DNA of 15,505 nucleotides from Gammaproteobacteria bacterium. GTDB lineage: Bacteria; Pseudomonadota; Gammaproteobacteria; GRL18. Made by a program: the position numbers and the translations under genes. Below are positions 6,621 through 14,283 of the stretch, piece by piece (position 1 is the stretch's first letter; every line of letters starts with the position of its first letter). The stretch spans positions 1 through 15,505 of the forward strand of contig JALTKC010000336.1 of NCBI GenBank assembly GCA_027076245.1. The letters run 5' to 3'. Under the pieces are notes generated by a model. It saw only the letters and a list, made by a program, of their open reading frames with translations, made no database searches and had not been told where the DNA came from.

Positions 6621-8510
6621 ATGGCAGCCAATTCCTATGATGCTCAGGATATTGAAGTTCTAAACGGTCTGGAACCGGTACAGCGCCGCCCGGGTATGTA
6701 CACTCAGACCGAGCGCCCTAATCACCTGGCGCAGGAAGTGATTGACAATAGTGTGGATGAAGCCATGGCCGGCTTTGCCCGCCGCATTGATGTGGTTCTG
6801 CATAAAGACGGCTCTTTATCTGTAAAAGATGACGGCCGTGGTATGCCAGTGGATATCCATCCGGAAGAAAAAATCCCCGGTATAGAGCTGATCCTCACCC
6901 GCCTGCATGCCGGGGGTAAATTCTCCAATGACAATTACCAGTTTTCTGGCGGTCTGCACGGGGTTGGCGTGTCGGTGGTTAATGCCCTGTCTGATAAACT
7001 GGAAATCTGGGTGCGCCGTAATGCCAAAGAATATTATATGGCCTTTGCCCATGGGGATAAAACCCATGAACTGGAAGTTATCGGCGATGTAGGCAAGCGT
7101 AATACCGGCACTACCGTGCGTTTCTGGCCGGACAAAAAATATTTTGATTCCATAAAATTTTCTGTGCCCCGCCTTAAACATACCCTGAGGGCCAAAGCTG
7201 TGCTTTGCCCGGGGCTGGAAATCAATTTTAAGGATGAAAATAGCGGAGAAACAGAGCGCTGGTATTATGAAAACGGTTTGTCTGATTACCTGCTCGATGC
7301 CATAGAAGAAAAAGAGAGCATTCCCGCCATTCCCTTTACCGGCAAAATGGAAGGCAATAATGAACATGCTGAGTGGGCCTTATTATGGCTGGCTGAAGAC
7401 GGTACACCCATTACCGAAAGTTATGCCAATCTTATTCCTACCCCGCAGGGTGGAACCCATGTAAACGGGCTGCGTACCGGACTGACAGAAGCCATTCGTG
7501 AATTCTGCGAATTCAGAAATTTACTGCCCAGGGGGGTAAAAATTACCCCCGATGATGTCTGGGACAGTTGTTGTTATATCCTGTCCGTCAAGCTGCAGGA
7601 TCCATTATTCTCCGGTCAGACCAAGGAGCGTCTGTCATCCAGAGAGTGTGCTGCCTTTGTTATGGGTGTGGTTAAAGATGCCTTTGGACTATGGCTTAAC
7701 CAGCATACCGAGGATGGTGAACGCCTGGCAGAACAGGTGATCAGCCGTGCCAATCAGCGGATCCGGGCCGGTAAAAAGGTCGTGCGTAAAAAAATTACCC
7801 AGGGCCCGGCACTGCCCGGCAAGCTGGCAGACTGCAGCTCTTCGGATTTTAATGAAACGGAACTGTTCCTTGTGGAAGGTGATTCTGCCGGCGGTTCCGC
7901 TAAACAGGCCAGGGATCGGAATTTTCAGGCCATTATGCCGCTGCGCGGTAAAATCCTCAATACCTGGGAGGTGGACTCTTCCCAGGTGCTGGCCTCTAAT
8001 GAAGTGCATGATATTTCCGTGGCCATTGGTGTTGAACCCGGTTCTTCTGATTTAAAAGGTCTGCGCTACGGTAAAATCTGTATTCTGGCCGATGCCGATT
8101 CCGACGGTGCTCATATTGCCACCTTATTATGCGCCCTGTTTGTACGTCATTTTAAGGCTCTGGTGGATGCCGGCCATGTTTATGTCGCCATGCCCCCGCT
8201 GTTCCGTATTGATGTGGGTAAACAGGTATTTTATGCCCTGGATGAATCGGAGAAAAAAGGGGTGCTGGACAGAATTGAAGCAGAAAAAATCCGCGGCAAG
8301 GTTAATGTACAGCGCTTTAAGGGATTAGGGGAAATGAATCCCATGCAGCTCAGGGAAACCACCATTGCACCGGACACCCGCCGTCTGGTTCGACTGACGG
8401 TAGAACAGGATGATGAAACCTACCATATGATGGACATGCTGCTGGCCAAAAAGCGGGCCGCAGACCGAAAAGCCTGGCTGGAATCCAATGGTGATCTGGC
8501 TAATGTGTGA
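6621..8510 (+). CDS. parE: DNA topoisomerase IV subunit B
   Basis: The 629-residue ATPase subunit of topoisomerase IV, which with ParC decatenates replicated chromosomes. The GHKL ATPase is at the N-terminus: EVIDNSVDEA (39-48), DDGRGMP (70-76) and GGLHGVGVSVVNALS (110-124). The transducer domain follows, with QTKERLSSRE. The TOPRIM domain has E419 in LVEGDSAGG, PLRGKILN and the metal aspartates D491/D493/D495 (DADSDG). The C-terminus carries the RFKGLGEM motif. The length matches gammaproteobacterial ParE (about 630) and excludes the longer GyrB with its roughly 170-residue insertion. The AAGG preceding the ATG by about 11 nt is a plausible ribosome-binding site. parC is not in the window. 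Confidence 0.96.
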   Translation: MAANSYDAQDIEVLNGLEPVQRRPGMYTQTERPNHLAQEVIDNSVDEAMAGFARRIDVVLHKDGSLSVKDDGRGMPVDIHPEEKIPGIELILTRLHAGGKFSNDNYQFSGGLHGVGVSVVNALSDKLEIWVRRNAKEYYMAFAHGDKTHELEVIGDVGKRNTGTTVRFWPDKKYFDSIKFSVPRLKHTLRAKAVLCPGLEINFKDENSGETERWYYENGLSDYLLDAIEEKESIPAIPFTGKMEGNNEHAEWALLWLAEDGTPITESYANLIPTPQGGTHVNGLRTGLTEAIREFCEFRNLLPRGVKITPDDVWDSCCYILSVKLQDPLFSGQTKERLSSRECAAFVMGVVKDAFGLWLNQHTEDGERLAEQVISRANQRIRAGKKVVRKKITQGPALPGKLADCSSSDFNETELFLVEGDSAGGSAKQARDRNFQAIMPLRGKILNTWEVDSSQVLASNEVHDISVAIGVEPGSSDLKGLRYGKICILADADSDGAHIATLLCALFVRHFKALVDAGHVYVAMPPLFRIDVGKQVFYALDESEKKGVLDRIEAEKIRGKVNVQRFKGLGEMNPMQLRETTIAPDTRRLVRLTVEQDDETYHMMDMLLAKKRAADRKAWLESNGDLANV

Positions 8511-8524
8511 AATTGTCAGCGTTT

Positions 8525-8705
8525 AACCTAAATAAATCAGTTGAACCTACTGCGAATGTCCATAGCACTGAATCTACAAGGCTTTCCAGAATATTTTGAC
8601 TTCACCCGTAGGGTGGGCTACGAATAAAGCCAAAATAACCTGTAAATCCTTGTATCTCCAGCACTCTGATCATTCTCGCTACGATTCAACTGATTTATTT
8701 AGGTT
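8525..8705. mobile_element. MITE-like palindromic element with terminal inverted repeats and TTTAA target duplication
   Basis: Perfect 21-bp inverted repeats at 8525-8545 and 8685-8705 bound a non-coding imperfect palindrome. Further stems share the same centre near 8614.5: TACAAGG 8575-8581 with CCTTGTA 8648-8654, TTTT 8594-8597 with AAAA 8632-8635, and CGTAG 8607-8611 with CTACG 8618-8622. TTTAA occurs directly outside at 8522-8526 and 8704-8708, consistent with a 5-bp target duplication around a 177-bp element (8527-8703). No transposase is encoded, so it would be moved in trans. It sits 12 bp behind parE and may also act as its transcription terminator. Confidence 0.68.
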
Positions 8706-8834
8706 TAATTATCTGCAACAAGTCTTTTTATGAGAACTGTTTAACAAAATCGCATAAATTTTTGAAACTTAAGATTTCTTTAAGGTTCGTTTATTACACT
8801 GAACACAATGAAAAAATACACTGGAGTTCAGGCT

Positions 8835-9587
8835 ATGAGCGAAGCCTTAAAAGATAAAACCGTTACCTTACTGGCCAATCACAGAAATAATAAGCAGACT
8901 CAGGCGTCTGAAATACATTATTTTGAAGAAGGCCGTCCGGAACGGGTTCGTCTGGAAAGCTTTATCCGTGCGGTATTTAAAAAATACTATAATGCCGAAC
9001 TGGATCATTTTTATCCAAACCTGCTGACCATTGAAGCCGATGCGCAGCAACCGGGTGATGACACCATTATCAAGGCGGTAGCCGGTGTCCGTTGTGCCGC
9101 GGATGAGGCGCTGTTCTCCGAGTATTATCTTAAGCATGATCTGGAAAGTGAACTGGAAAAACTGTACGGTGAAACGATTTCCCGTGACTCCGTAGTTGAA
9201 GTGGGTAATCTGGCTCCGGCCAATGTTGGTCAGATGCGCTGGTTAATTGCTTCCATTACCGCTTTTTTATATTCAGCCGGCTTTAAATATATTGTTTTTA
9301 CAGCCGTTCCTGGTGTTTATAATGCGTTTAAACGTATGGACGTGCCCTTAAAACAGATTACTGAAGCCAGTCGCGACTGTCTGCCGGAAGCGCTGAAGGA
9401 CAAGTGGGGTCCGGAATATTATGATCTTAAACCCATGGTTCTGGCCGGTGATATTGCAGAAGGCTTTGAAATTATGAAGCAGAATATTTATACCGCCAAT
9501 AAAAAGCTGATCCCCTTATTTGAAAAAGCCTGTCAACTGGGGCAGGATGATCTGGCAAAACGCACAAAACAGGGACAGGTTGCTTGA
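8835..9587 (+). CDS. thermostable hemolysin family protein (GNAT/autoinducer-synthase-like acyltransferase fold)
   Basis: A 250-residue soluble protein of the thermostable hemolysin (delta-VPH) family. The recognisable blocks are VRLESFIRAVFKKYYNAELDHFYPNLL (about 38-64), VAGVRCA (82-88), VVEVGNLAPANVGQMRWLI (120-138), KYIVFTAV (151-158) and KWGPEYYDLKPMVLAGDI (190-207). The EVGNLA strand and overall layout resemble acyl-homoserine-lactone synthase and related GNAT acyltransferases, so acyl transfer is a better guess than cytolysis despite the name. There is no signal peptide. I place the start at 8835 because GGAG lies 8 nt upstream; an in-frame ATG at 8808 would add nine residues but has no ribosome-binding site. 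The stop overlaps the ligase start in TTGA, indicating translational coupling. The remaining DNA from 8709 to 8834 shows no clear promoter. Confidence 0.85.
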   Translation: MSEALKDKTVTLLANHRNNKQTQASEIHYFEEGRPERVRLESFIRAVFKKYYNAELDHFYPNLLTIEADAQQPGDDTIIKAVAGVRCAADEALFSEYYLKHDLESELEKLYGETISRDSVVEVGNLAPANVGQMRWLIASITAFLYSAGFKYIVFTAVPGVYNAFKRMDVPLKQITEASRDCLPEALKDKWGPEYYDLKPMVLAGDIAEGFEIMKQNIYTANKKLIPLFEKACQLGQDDLAKRTKQGQVA

Positions 9588-11170
9588 ATCCACTGGAACA
9601 GAAAATCCGCGAATATGCAATCCAGCAGCCGCATAAGCTGGCTATAGAAGGTGATGACAGCCAGCTGGATTATCAGAGCCTGCTTGATGAAATAGAAACA
9701 ACCTGTTCTACCCTGGGTTTTCCGGGATCATCTGATGCCCGCCAGAACAGTCACACCTTTGCGGTTATTATGGACAATCACCCAGCCTGGGCAGTGCTGG
9801 ATCTATGCCTGTTGTTTAATCACCAGTGTTCTGTTCCGCTGCCTAAATTCTTTTCCCTGGAACAACTAAAACACGCCATTACCGATGCCGGGGTTGAATA
9901 TTTGATCCTTGATCAATCTGCAATGAACAGGGAACTTATTCAGACTTTGAAGGGGCTTATTCAGACTCACGAAAACATTGAAATTGCTGGTAAAGCACTG
10001 GATTTTTATCGTTTGAATATGCCGGCTGATTCAGTGGTCAATGCTAATGATCAGGATAATAAGCAGCAAATAGTAAAAATTACCTACACCTCCGGTACCA
10101 CGGATCATCCTAAAGGCGTCATGTTGTCGGAAGACACCATAATGACCAAGGTGGATGCACTGAGACGGGCCAGTGAGGCTAATGTCGACGATTGTACCCT
10201 GTGTATATTACCCTTATCGACGTTACTGGAAAATATCGGCGGACTGTATGTGCCTTTATATTGTGGAGCCACTATTTTTTTACTGTCGCCGCAGAGTACT
10301 GGACTGTCCGGTTCCAGTCAGATCGATCATGAAAAACTGATCCGGGTTATTTTAAAATACCGGCCTACGGCCTTTATTATTATTCCTCAGCTACTATTAT
10401 TATTAATCAAACTGGTACAGTCGGGGATTCAACTGCCTGATTCACTGCGTTTTATAGCTATGGGTGGTGCCCCGGTGTCCCGGCAATTACTGGAACTGGC
10501 GGAACAGCTTAAGATCCCGGTTTTTGAGGGGTATGGCTTATCTGAAGCGGCTTCAGTGGTTGCAGTTAATAACCCGACTTATCACAGACTGGGTTCGGTT
10601 GGTAAAATACTGGATTCCCATACCGTAAAAATCAGTGATGACGGTGAAATACTGGTTAAAAATCAACTATTTTCCGGTTACCTGGGACAGCCGACCGTCA
10701 ATAGTGATGACTATTATGCAACCGGTGATATCGGCAGACTGGATGAAGACGGTTATCTTTATGTCACCGGACGAAAAAAGAATGTGATCAATACTTCCTT
10801 TGGCCGTAATATTTCTCCTGAGTGGCTGGAGAAAGAGCTGGAAACCATACCGTCTATAGCACAATGTGTGGTTTATGGACATGGCCGGCCTTTTTTAGTG
10901 GCCATAGTGGTGTTAAGGGATAACTCTAAACAGGGCATCAGCAACGAACAGGGCATCAGTAACCTGCGTCAGGCACTGGAACTATTAAACAGCCAGTTAC
11001 CAGACTATGCCAGGATTAAAGACTTTATTGTGGCACAGGAACCGTTTACGGTTAATAATGAATTATTAACCGGTACCGGTCGGCCCAGAAGGTTGCAGAT
11101 ATATCAGACTTATAATAAACAACTTGAACGTTCTTATGAACAACAGCAAGCGCTTGATAAAAGTGCCTGA
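9584..11170 (+). CDS. AMP-dependent acyl synthetase/ligase (long-chain acyl-CoA synthetase-like)
   Basis: A 528-residue ANL-superfamily adenylating enzyme, expected to activate a carboxylic acid, probably a fatty acid, as acyl-AMP and then pass it to CoA or another acceptor. Motifs: P-loop-like YTSGTTDHPKG (168-178), IAMGGAPVS (291-299), FEGYGLSEAA (314-323), YATGDIGRLDEDGYLYVTGRKKN (378-400, D382 and R397) and a C-terminal lid. In the position of the catalytic lid lysine (TGK in most family members) the sequence reads TGTGRPRR, giving R500. That may weaken adenylation or mark a distinct subfamily. The start is TTG at 9584 inside TTGA, overlapping the previous stop by 4 bp. No ATG is nearby and the N-terminus aligns sensibly. 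An 18-bp direct duplication near 10935-10966 encodes QGISN twice. The diiron-protein gene follows after 19 bp. Confidence 0.88.
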   Translation: MNPLEQKIREYAIQQPHKLAIEGDDSQLDYQSLLDEIETTCSTLGFPGSSDARQNSHTFAVIMDNHPAWAVLDLCLLFNHQCSVPLPKFFSLEQLKHAITDAGVEYLILDQSAMNRELIQTLKGLIQTHENIEIAGKALDFYRLNMPADSVVNANDQDNKQQIVKITYTSGTTDHPKGVMLSEDTIMTKVDALRRASEANVDDCTLCILPLSTLLENIGGLYVPLYCGATIFLLSPQSTGLSGSSQIDHEKLIRVILKYRPTAFIIIPQLLLLLIKLVQSGIQLPDSLRFIAMGGAPVSRQLLELAEQLKIPVFEGYGLSEAASVVAVNNPTYHRLGSVGKILDSHTVKISDDGEILVKNQLFSGYLGQPTVNSDDYYATGDIGRLDEDGYLYVTGRKKNVINTSFGRNISPEWLEKELETIPSIAQCVVYGHGRPFLVAIVVLRDNSKQGISNEQGISNLRQALELLNSQLPDYARIKDFIVAQEPFTVNNELLTGTGRPRRLQIYQTYNKQLERSYEQQQALDKSA

Positions 11171-11189
11171 TAAAATTATGGAGTAAAAA

Positions 11190-11843
11190 GTGAGCAATTT
11201 TTTTGACCGCTTAATGGCAGAAACTGAACAGGAACGGCAGCAGTTACAGCAAATTGAAGCCCTGCAGCGAGGCAGTAAAGGGGATATATCTCTGGCAACT
11301 TACCAGGCATTTCTGACTCAGGCCTATCATCACGTTAAACATACCACGCCCCTGTTAATGACCTGCGGCGGACGGATCCCCCATTCAAAAGAATGGCTGC
11401 GTAATGCCATTGCCGAATACATTGAAGAGGAACTGGGCCACCAGGAATGGATTTTAAACGATATTGCTGAAACCGGCGGTGATGCAGAAGCCGTCCGTAA
11501 CGGCCAGCCCCATTATACGACCGAACTGATGGTGGCCTATGCCTATGACAGTATTAACCGTATTAACCCGGTCACCTTTTTTGGCATGGTGCTGGTTCTG
11601 GAAGGGACAAGTATTGCGATGGCAACCAATGCTGCAGAACAGATTAAAAAGAAGCTGAATTTGCCGGATAAAGCCTTTAGCTATTTAAGCTCCCACGGCT
11701 CCCTCGATATTGAACACATGGGCTTTTATGAAAAACTTATGAATCAGGTCACAGACCCTGATGATCAAAATGCGATTATCCATGCCGCCAGAATGTTTTA
11801 TAAACTCTACGGCGATATTTTCAGAGCACTCCCTCTGGATTAA
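11190..11843 (+). CDS. heme-oxygenase-like diiron protein (TenA/PqqC-like iron-containing redox enzyme)
   Basis: A 217-residue all-helical protein of the TenA/PqqC/HDO superfamily. Candidate metal ligands lie where HDO enzymes place them: E81 and H84 in EEELGH on the second core helix, E138 in LVLEGTS, and H169, D173 and H176 in SSHGSLDIEHMGF. The set suggests a diiron oxidase rather than a thiamin-salvage TenA. Known HDO members perform oxidative decarboxylation, desaturation or N-oxygenation, often on acyl or amino-acid substrates, and the adjacent acyl ligase favours an acyl substrate here. The start is GTG at 11190 with GGAG 6 nt upstream; the next in-frame ATG comes only at residue 9, without a site. 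A heptamer array begins 8 bp after the stop codon. Confidence 0.82.
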   Translation: MSNFFDRLMAETEQERQQLQQIEALQRGSKGDISLATYQAFLTQAYHHVKHTTPLLMTCGGRIPHSKEWLRNAIAEYIEEELGHQEWILNDIAETGGDAEAVRNGQPHYTTELMVAYAYDSINRINPVTFFGMVLVLEGTSIAMATNAAEQIKKKLNLPDKAFSYLSSHGSLDIEHMGFYEKLMNQVTDPDDQNAIIHAARMFYKLYGDIFRALPLD

Positions 11844-11851
11844 TCTATAAT

Positions 11852-11934
11852 AAAAACCAAAAACCAAAAACCAAAAACCAAAAACCAAAAACCAAAAACC
11901 AAAAACCAAAAACCAAAAACCAAAAACCAAAAAC
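11852..11934. repeat. heptamer tandem array, (AAAAACC) x 11.9
   Basis: Eleven perfect copies of AAAAACC from 11852 to 11928, then a six-base partial copy. It lies within a run of same-direction genes, between the diiron-protein stop and the TPR-gene ribosome-binding site. The plus-strand transcript would be an unstructured A/C-rich stretch; the minus strand is a telomere-like GGTTTTT repeat. The perfect copy identity implies recent expansion. Confidence 0.95.
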
Positions 11935-11968
11935 AAACCTGAACTAAAGGACTAATAAAGGAACGACA

Positions 11969-12631
11969 ATGACCAAACCATTACTGACACTGACTATAAA
12001 AATTACTGCCCTGGCGTTTTTCGCCCTGATTTTCAATGCTGTGGCCTATGCCGCGAGCCTGGACGATACCATTCATGAATTACAGAAAGAATGGGCCATT
12101 GCCAACTATGAAACTGACGATTCCAAAACGGAAAAGGCTTTTGAAGAATTGACTATTAAAGCAGAAGCAGCGGTAAAAGCCTTCCCTGATAAAGCTGAAC
12201 CTCTGATCTGGAATGCCATTATTGTCAGTTCTGATGCAGGAAAAAACGGTGGTCTGGGTGCTCTGGGTAAAGTTAAGAAAGCCCGGGAATTATTGCTGCA
12301 GGCAGAAAAAATTAATCCGGAAGCTCTGCATGGTTCGGTTTATACCTCTTTAGGCAGTTTATACTATCAGGTCCCCGGCTGGCCGATTGGTTTTGGTGAT
12401 GATGAGCAGGCAGAAAAATATCTGAAAAAAGCCCTGTCCATGAATCCTGACGGTATTGATCCTAATTACTTTTATGGTGATTTTCTGATTGAAGAAGGTA
12501 AATATGATGAAGCCAGAAAATACCTGAACAAGGCTCTGAATGCGCCGGATCGTCCAACTCGTCCGATTGCAGACAAAGGCCGTCGTGCAGAAATTAAAGC
12601 CAAACTGGAAAAAATCAAAGACAAATCGTAA
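11969..12631 (+). CDS. exported tetratricopeptide repeat protein
   Basis: A 220-residue protein with a clear signal peptide (hydrophobic 8-26, likely cleavage after AYA at 28). The mature part is helical: residues 50-110 form helix pairs (KAFEELTIKAEAAVKAFPDK, ALGKVKKARELLLQAEKI), and residues 117-190 include SLGSLYYQVPGWPIGFGDDE, AEKYLKKALSMNP and YFYGDFLIEEGKYDEARKYLNKAL, which are TPR repeats. The PGWPIGFGDD and DPNYFYGDFL blocks recall the TPR proteins related to TatT of TRAP transporters. It is probably periplasmic and binds protein or small ligands; no enzyme motif is visible. AAAGGA lies 6-7 nt before the ATG. Its place between the diiron enzyme and the SDR suggests it belongs to the same pathway. 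Confidence 0.82.
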   Translation: MTKPLLTLTIKITALAFFALIFNAVAYAASLDDTIHELQKEWAIANYETDDSKTEKAFEELTIKAEAAVKAFPDKAEPLIWNAIIVSSDAGKNGGLGALGKVKKARELLLQAEKINPEALHGSVYTSLGSLYYQVPGWPIGFGDDEQAEKYLKKALSMNPDGIDPNYFYGDFLIEEGKYDEARKYLNKALNAPDRPTRPIADKGRRAEIKAKLEKIKDKS

Positions 12632-12699
12632 ATCTTGTTGAATCCAGGTTGTTGAACATTATTGATAGAAAAGTGTAACTATTAAATTTGATATATTAA

Positions 12700-12730
12700 G
12701 GGGCGGAGTCATTTATTATGGCTCTGCCTC
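12700..12730 (+). promoter_or_regulatory. stable hairpin between the TPR and SDR genes
   Basis: GGGGCGGAGTCAT (12700-12712) can pair along its full 13 nt with ATGGCTCTGCCTC (12718-12730) as RNA, using three G-U pairs, around a 5-nt TTATT loop. The three covering G-U pairs make it stable only in this strand's transcript. It is followed by TACTGTTTTA, a weak U-tract, so it may be an attenuating terminator or a leader element 22 bp before the SDR start. Confidence 0.55.
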
Positions 12731-12752
12731 TACTGTTTTATGGAAGTATAAA

Positions 12753-13544
12753 ATGAGCAAGTTAAAAAAAGAACGCATTATTCTTACCGGAGCGACCGGC
12801 GGCATAGGTGGTGAAATAGCCAGACTGCTACTAGCTGAAGGTGCTCAGGTGGGGCTGGTTGGACGTTCTCAGGAAAAGTTGCAGCATTTGCAGGCCAAGC
12901 TTGGAAGTGGCAGTACAACAGCAATTGCGGCAGATATCACGACTTCTGACGGGCGTCAGAAAATTGTGGATCAGATGCGTGATGCCTATGGTGGTTATGA
13001 TATCCTGATTAATACTGCAGGGATTATGGATTTTACCGCCTTTGTGAACCAAAGTGATGAGCGTATTGAGGCGGTTTTTCAGACCAATGTCATTGCCCCT
13101 ATGCAGTTAACCAAAAAAGTCCTGCCCTATATGCTGAAACAGAATAAAGGACATATTGTTAATGTCGGTTCAACCTTTGGTTCTATCGGTTTTGCCTGGT
13201 TTACCACCTATTCTACCAGCAAGTTCGCCATGCGCGGCTTTTCTCAGGCACTGCGGCGTGAACTGTGTGATACAGCGGTTAAGGTTACTTATGTGGCGCC
13301 CAGAGCTGTTAAAACAGCGCTTAATTCCACAGCCGTCTATAAAATGGCGGAAGAAGTAAAAATGAATATGGATGCTCCGAAAGATGTGGCCAGAGAAATT
13401 GTTCGTTCTGTTATAAAACAGGATAAAGAGCGTTACCTGGGCTTTCCTGAATCTTTATTTGTGCGTATTAATGCTATTTTCCCGGGGCTGGTGGATAAAG
13501 CCACTCGTGGACAAAATAAAGTCGCAAAGAAACATATATCCTGA
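12753..13544 (+). CDS. short-chain dehydrogenase/reductase
   Basis: A 263-residue classical SDR with a Rossmann NAD(P)-binding fold. The cofactor motif TGATGGIG is at 12-19, and R38 after the second strand (LVGRSQ) favours NADP(H). NTAG is at 87-90 (a variant of NNAG), and the catalytic tetrad is N112, S140, Y153 and K157 (YSTSK). The C-terminal part, with hydrophobic PESLFVRINAIFPGLVDKATRGQ near 237-256, resembles SDRs acting on lipid substrates and could associate with membrane. The expected reaction is reversible oxidation of an alcohol or reduction of a carbonyl; with the acyl ligase and diiron enzyme upstream, a fatty-acyl-derived substrate is likely. GGAAG lies 7 nt before the ATG. Confidence 0.92.
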   Translation: MSKLKKERIILTGATGGIGGEIARLLLAEGAQVGLVGRSQEKLQHLQAKLGSGSTTAIAADITTSDGRQKIVDQMRDAYGGYDILINTAGIMDFTAFVNQSDERIEAVFQTNVIAPMQLTKKVLPYMLKQNKGHIVNVGSTFGSIGFAWFTTYSTSKFAMRGFSQALRRELCDTAVKVTYVAPRAVKTALNSTAVYKMAEEVKMNMDAPKDVAREIVRSVIKQDKERYLGFPESLFVRINAIFPGLVDKATRGQNKVAKKHIS

Positions 13545-13620
13545 ATTGTTGTTGGTTATTAGACCCAATTAACTTAAATAGGCTAATATAGGGAACAGAT
13601 ACACACTCGGAATTATACTC

Positions 13621-14283
13621 ATGCAAATACTACTGGTAGAAGATGATCTGTCTCTCGCGGATGGTCTGCAGCAGGCACTGAAACAGGAAGGCATTACTGT
13701 CAATCATGTGGCCAAAGGAAAGGATGCGCTGCATGTGGCTCAAAGCTTTCCACCGGATATTATGATCCTTGATCTGGGGCTGCCGGATATGGATGGGCTG
13801 GAGGTAGTATCCAGGTTGCGCAAAGAACATATCACCCTGCCCATTTTAATTCTGACTGCCCGGGGCTCGGTTGAAGATAAGGTATCCGGACTGGATGTTG
13901 GTGCGGATGATTATCTGGCCAAACCTTTTGAAATGCAGGAACTTCTTGCCCGTATCCGGGTACTTGAGCGCCGTATCAGTACGACTACGGCATCTAATGA
14001 TATTGTAGTCGGTAATGTTTCACTGGATCCCAAGGCCATGCAGGTTAAGATGGATGGTCAGGATATCGTGCTTTCCAAATCCGAGTATATGCTGCTTAAG
14101 GCTCTGATGCAGAATGCCGGACGGATCCTGACCCGTGATAATCTTGAATCGCAGCTTTACAGCTGGGGAGAAGAAGTTAGCAGTAATACCCTGGAAGTGC
14201 ATATTCATCATTTGAGGAAAAAAATCGCATCGGATTTTATTAAAACCGTAAGAGGGGTCGGGTACACGGTTAATAAGACATGA
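13621..14283 (+). CDS. OmpR-family response regulator (QseB/PmrA-like)
   Basis: A 220-residue response regulator. The receiver domain (1-115) has D8/D9, phosphoacceptor D51, T79 and K101, followed by a winged-helix DNA-binding domain (about 125-218) ending in TVRGVGYTV. The compact linker and LGLPDMDGLEVVSRLR are QseB/PmrA-like. The stop codon overlaps the kinase start by 4 bp (ATGA), so the pair is translationally coupled. The gene stands 76 bp behind the SDR; I found no convincing promoter or terminator there, so it may be cotranscribed with the metabolic genes. Regulation of those genes by this pair is a guess from position. Confidence 0.94.
   Translation: MQILLVEDDLSLADGLQQALKQEGITVNHVAKGKDALHVAQSFPPDIMILDLGLPDMDGLEVVSRLRKEHITLPILILTARGSVEDKVSGLDVGADDYLAKPFEMQELLARIRVLERRISTTTASNDIVVGNVSLDPKAMQVKMDGQDIVLSKSEYMLLKALMQNAGRILTRDNLESQLYSWGEEVSSNTLEVHIHHLRKKIASDFIKTVRGVGYTVNKT

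Noticed and set aside
6816..7367. 183-codon minus-strand frame inside parE
   Set aside because: No family features, and it lies fully opposite a highly conserved gene.
6621..8510. gyrB rather than parE
   Set aside because: The length of 629 residues lacks the large TOPRIM insertion of gammaproteobacterial GyrB, and the C-terminal region is ParE-like.
8835..9587. Secreted pore-forming toxin, as the family name suggests
   Set aside because: There is no signal peptide or amphipathic repeat region. The operon context and the EVGNLA-type core favour an intracellular acyltransferase-like role.
11685..11936. Minus-strand frame encoding repeated FWFLVFG
   Set aside because: It is read through the AAAAACC array; any open frame in a 7-bp repeat yields a 7-residue repeat. 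It overlaps the diiron-protein gene and has no ribosome-binding site.
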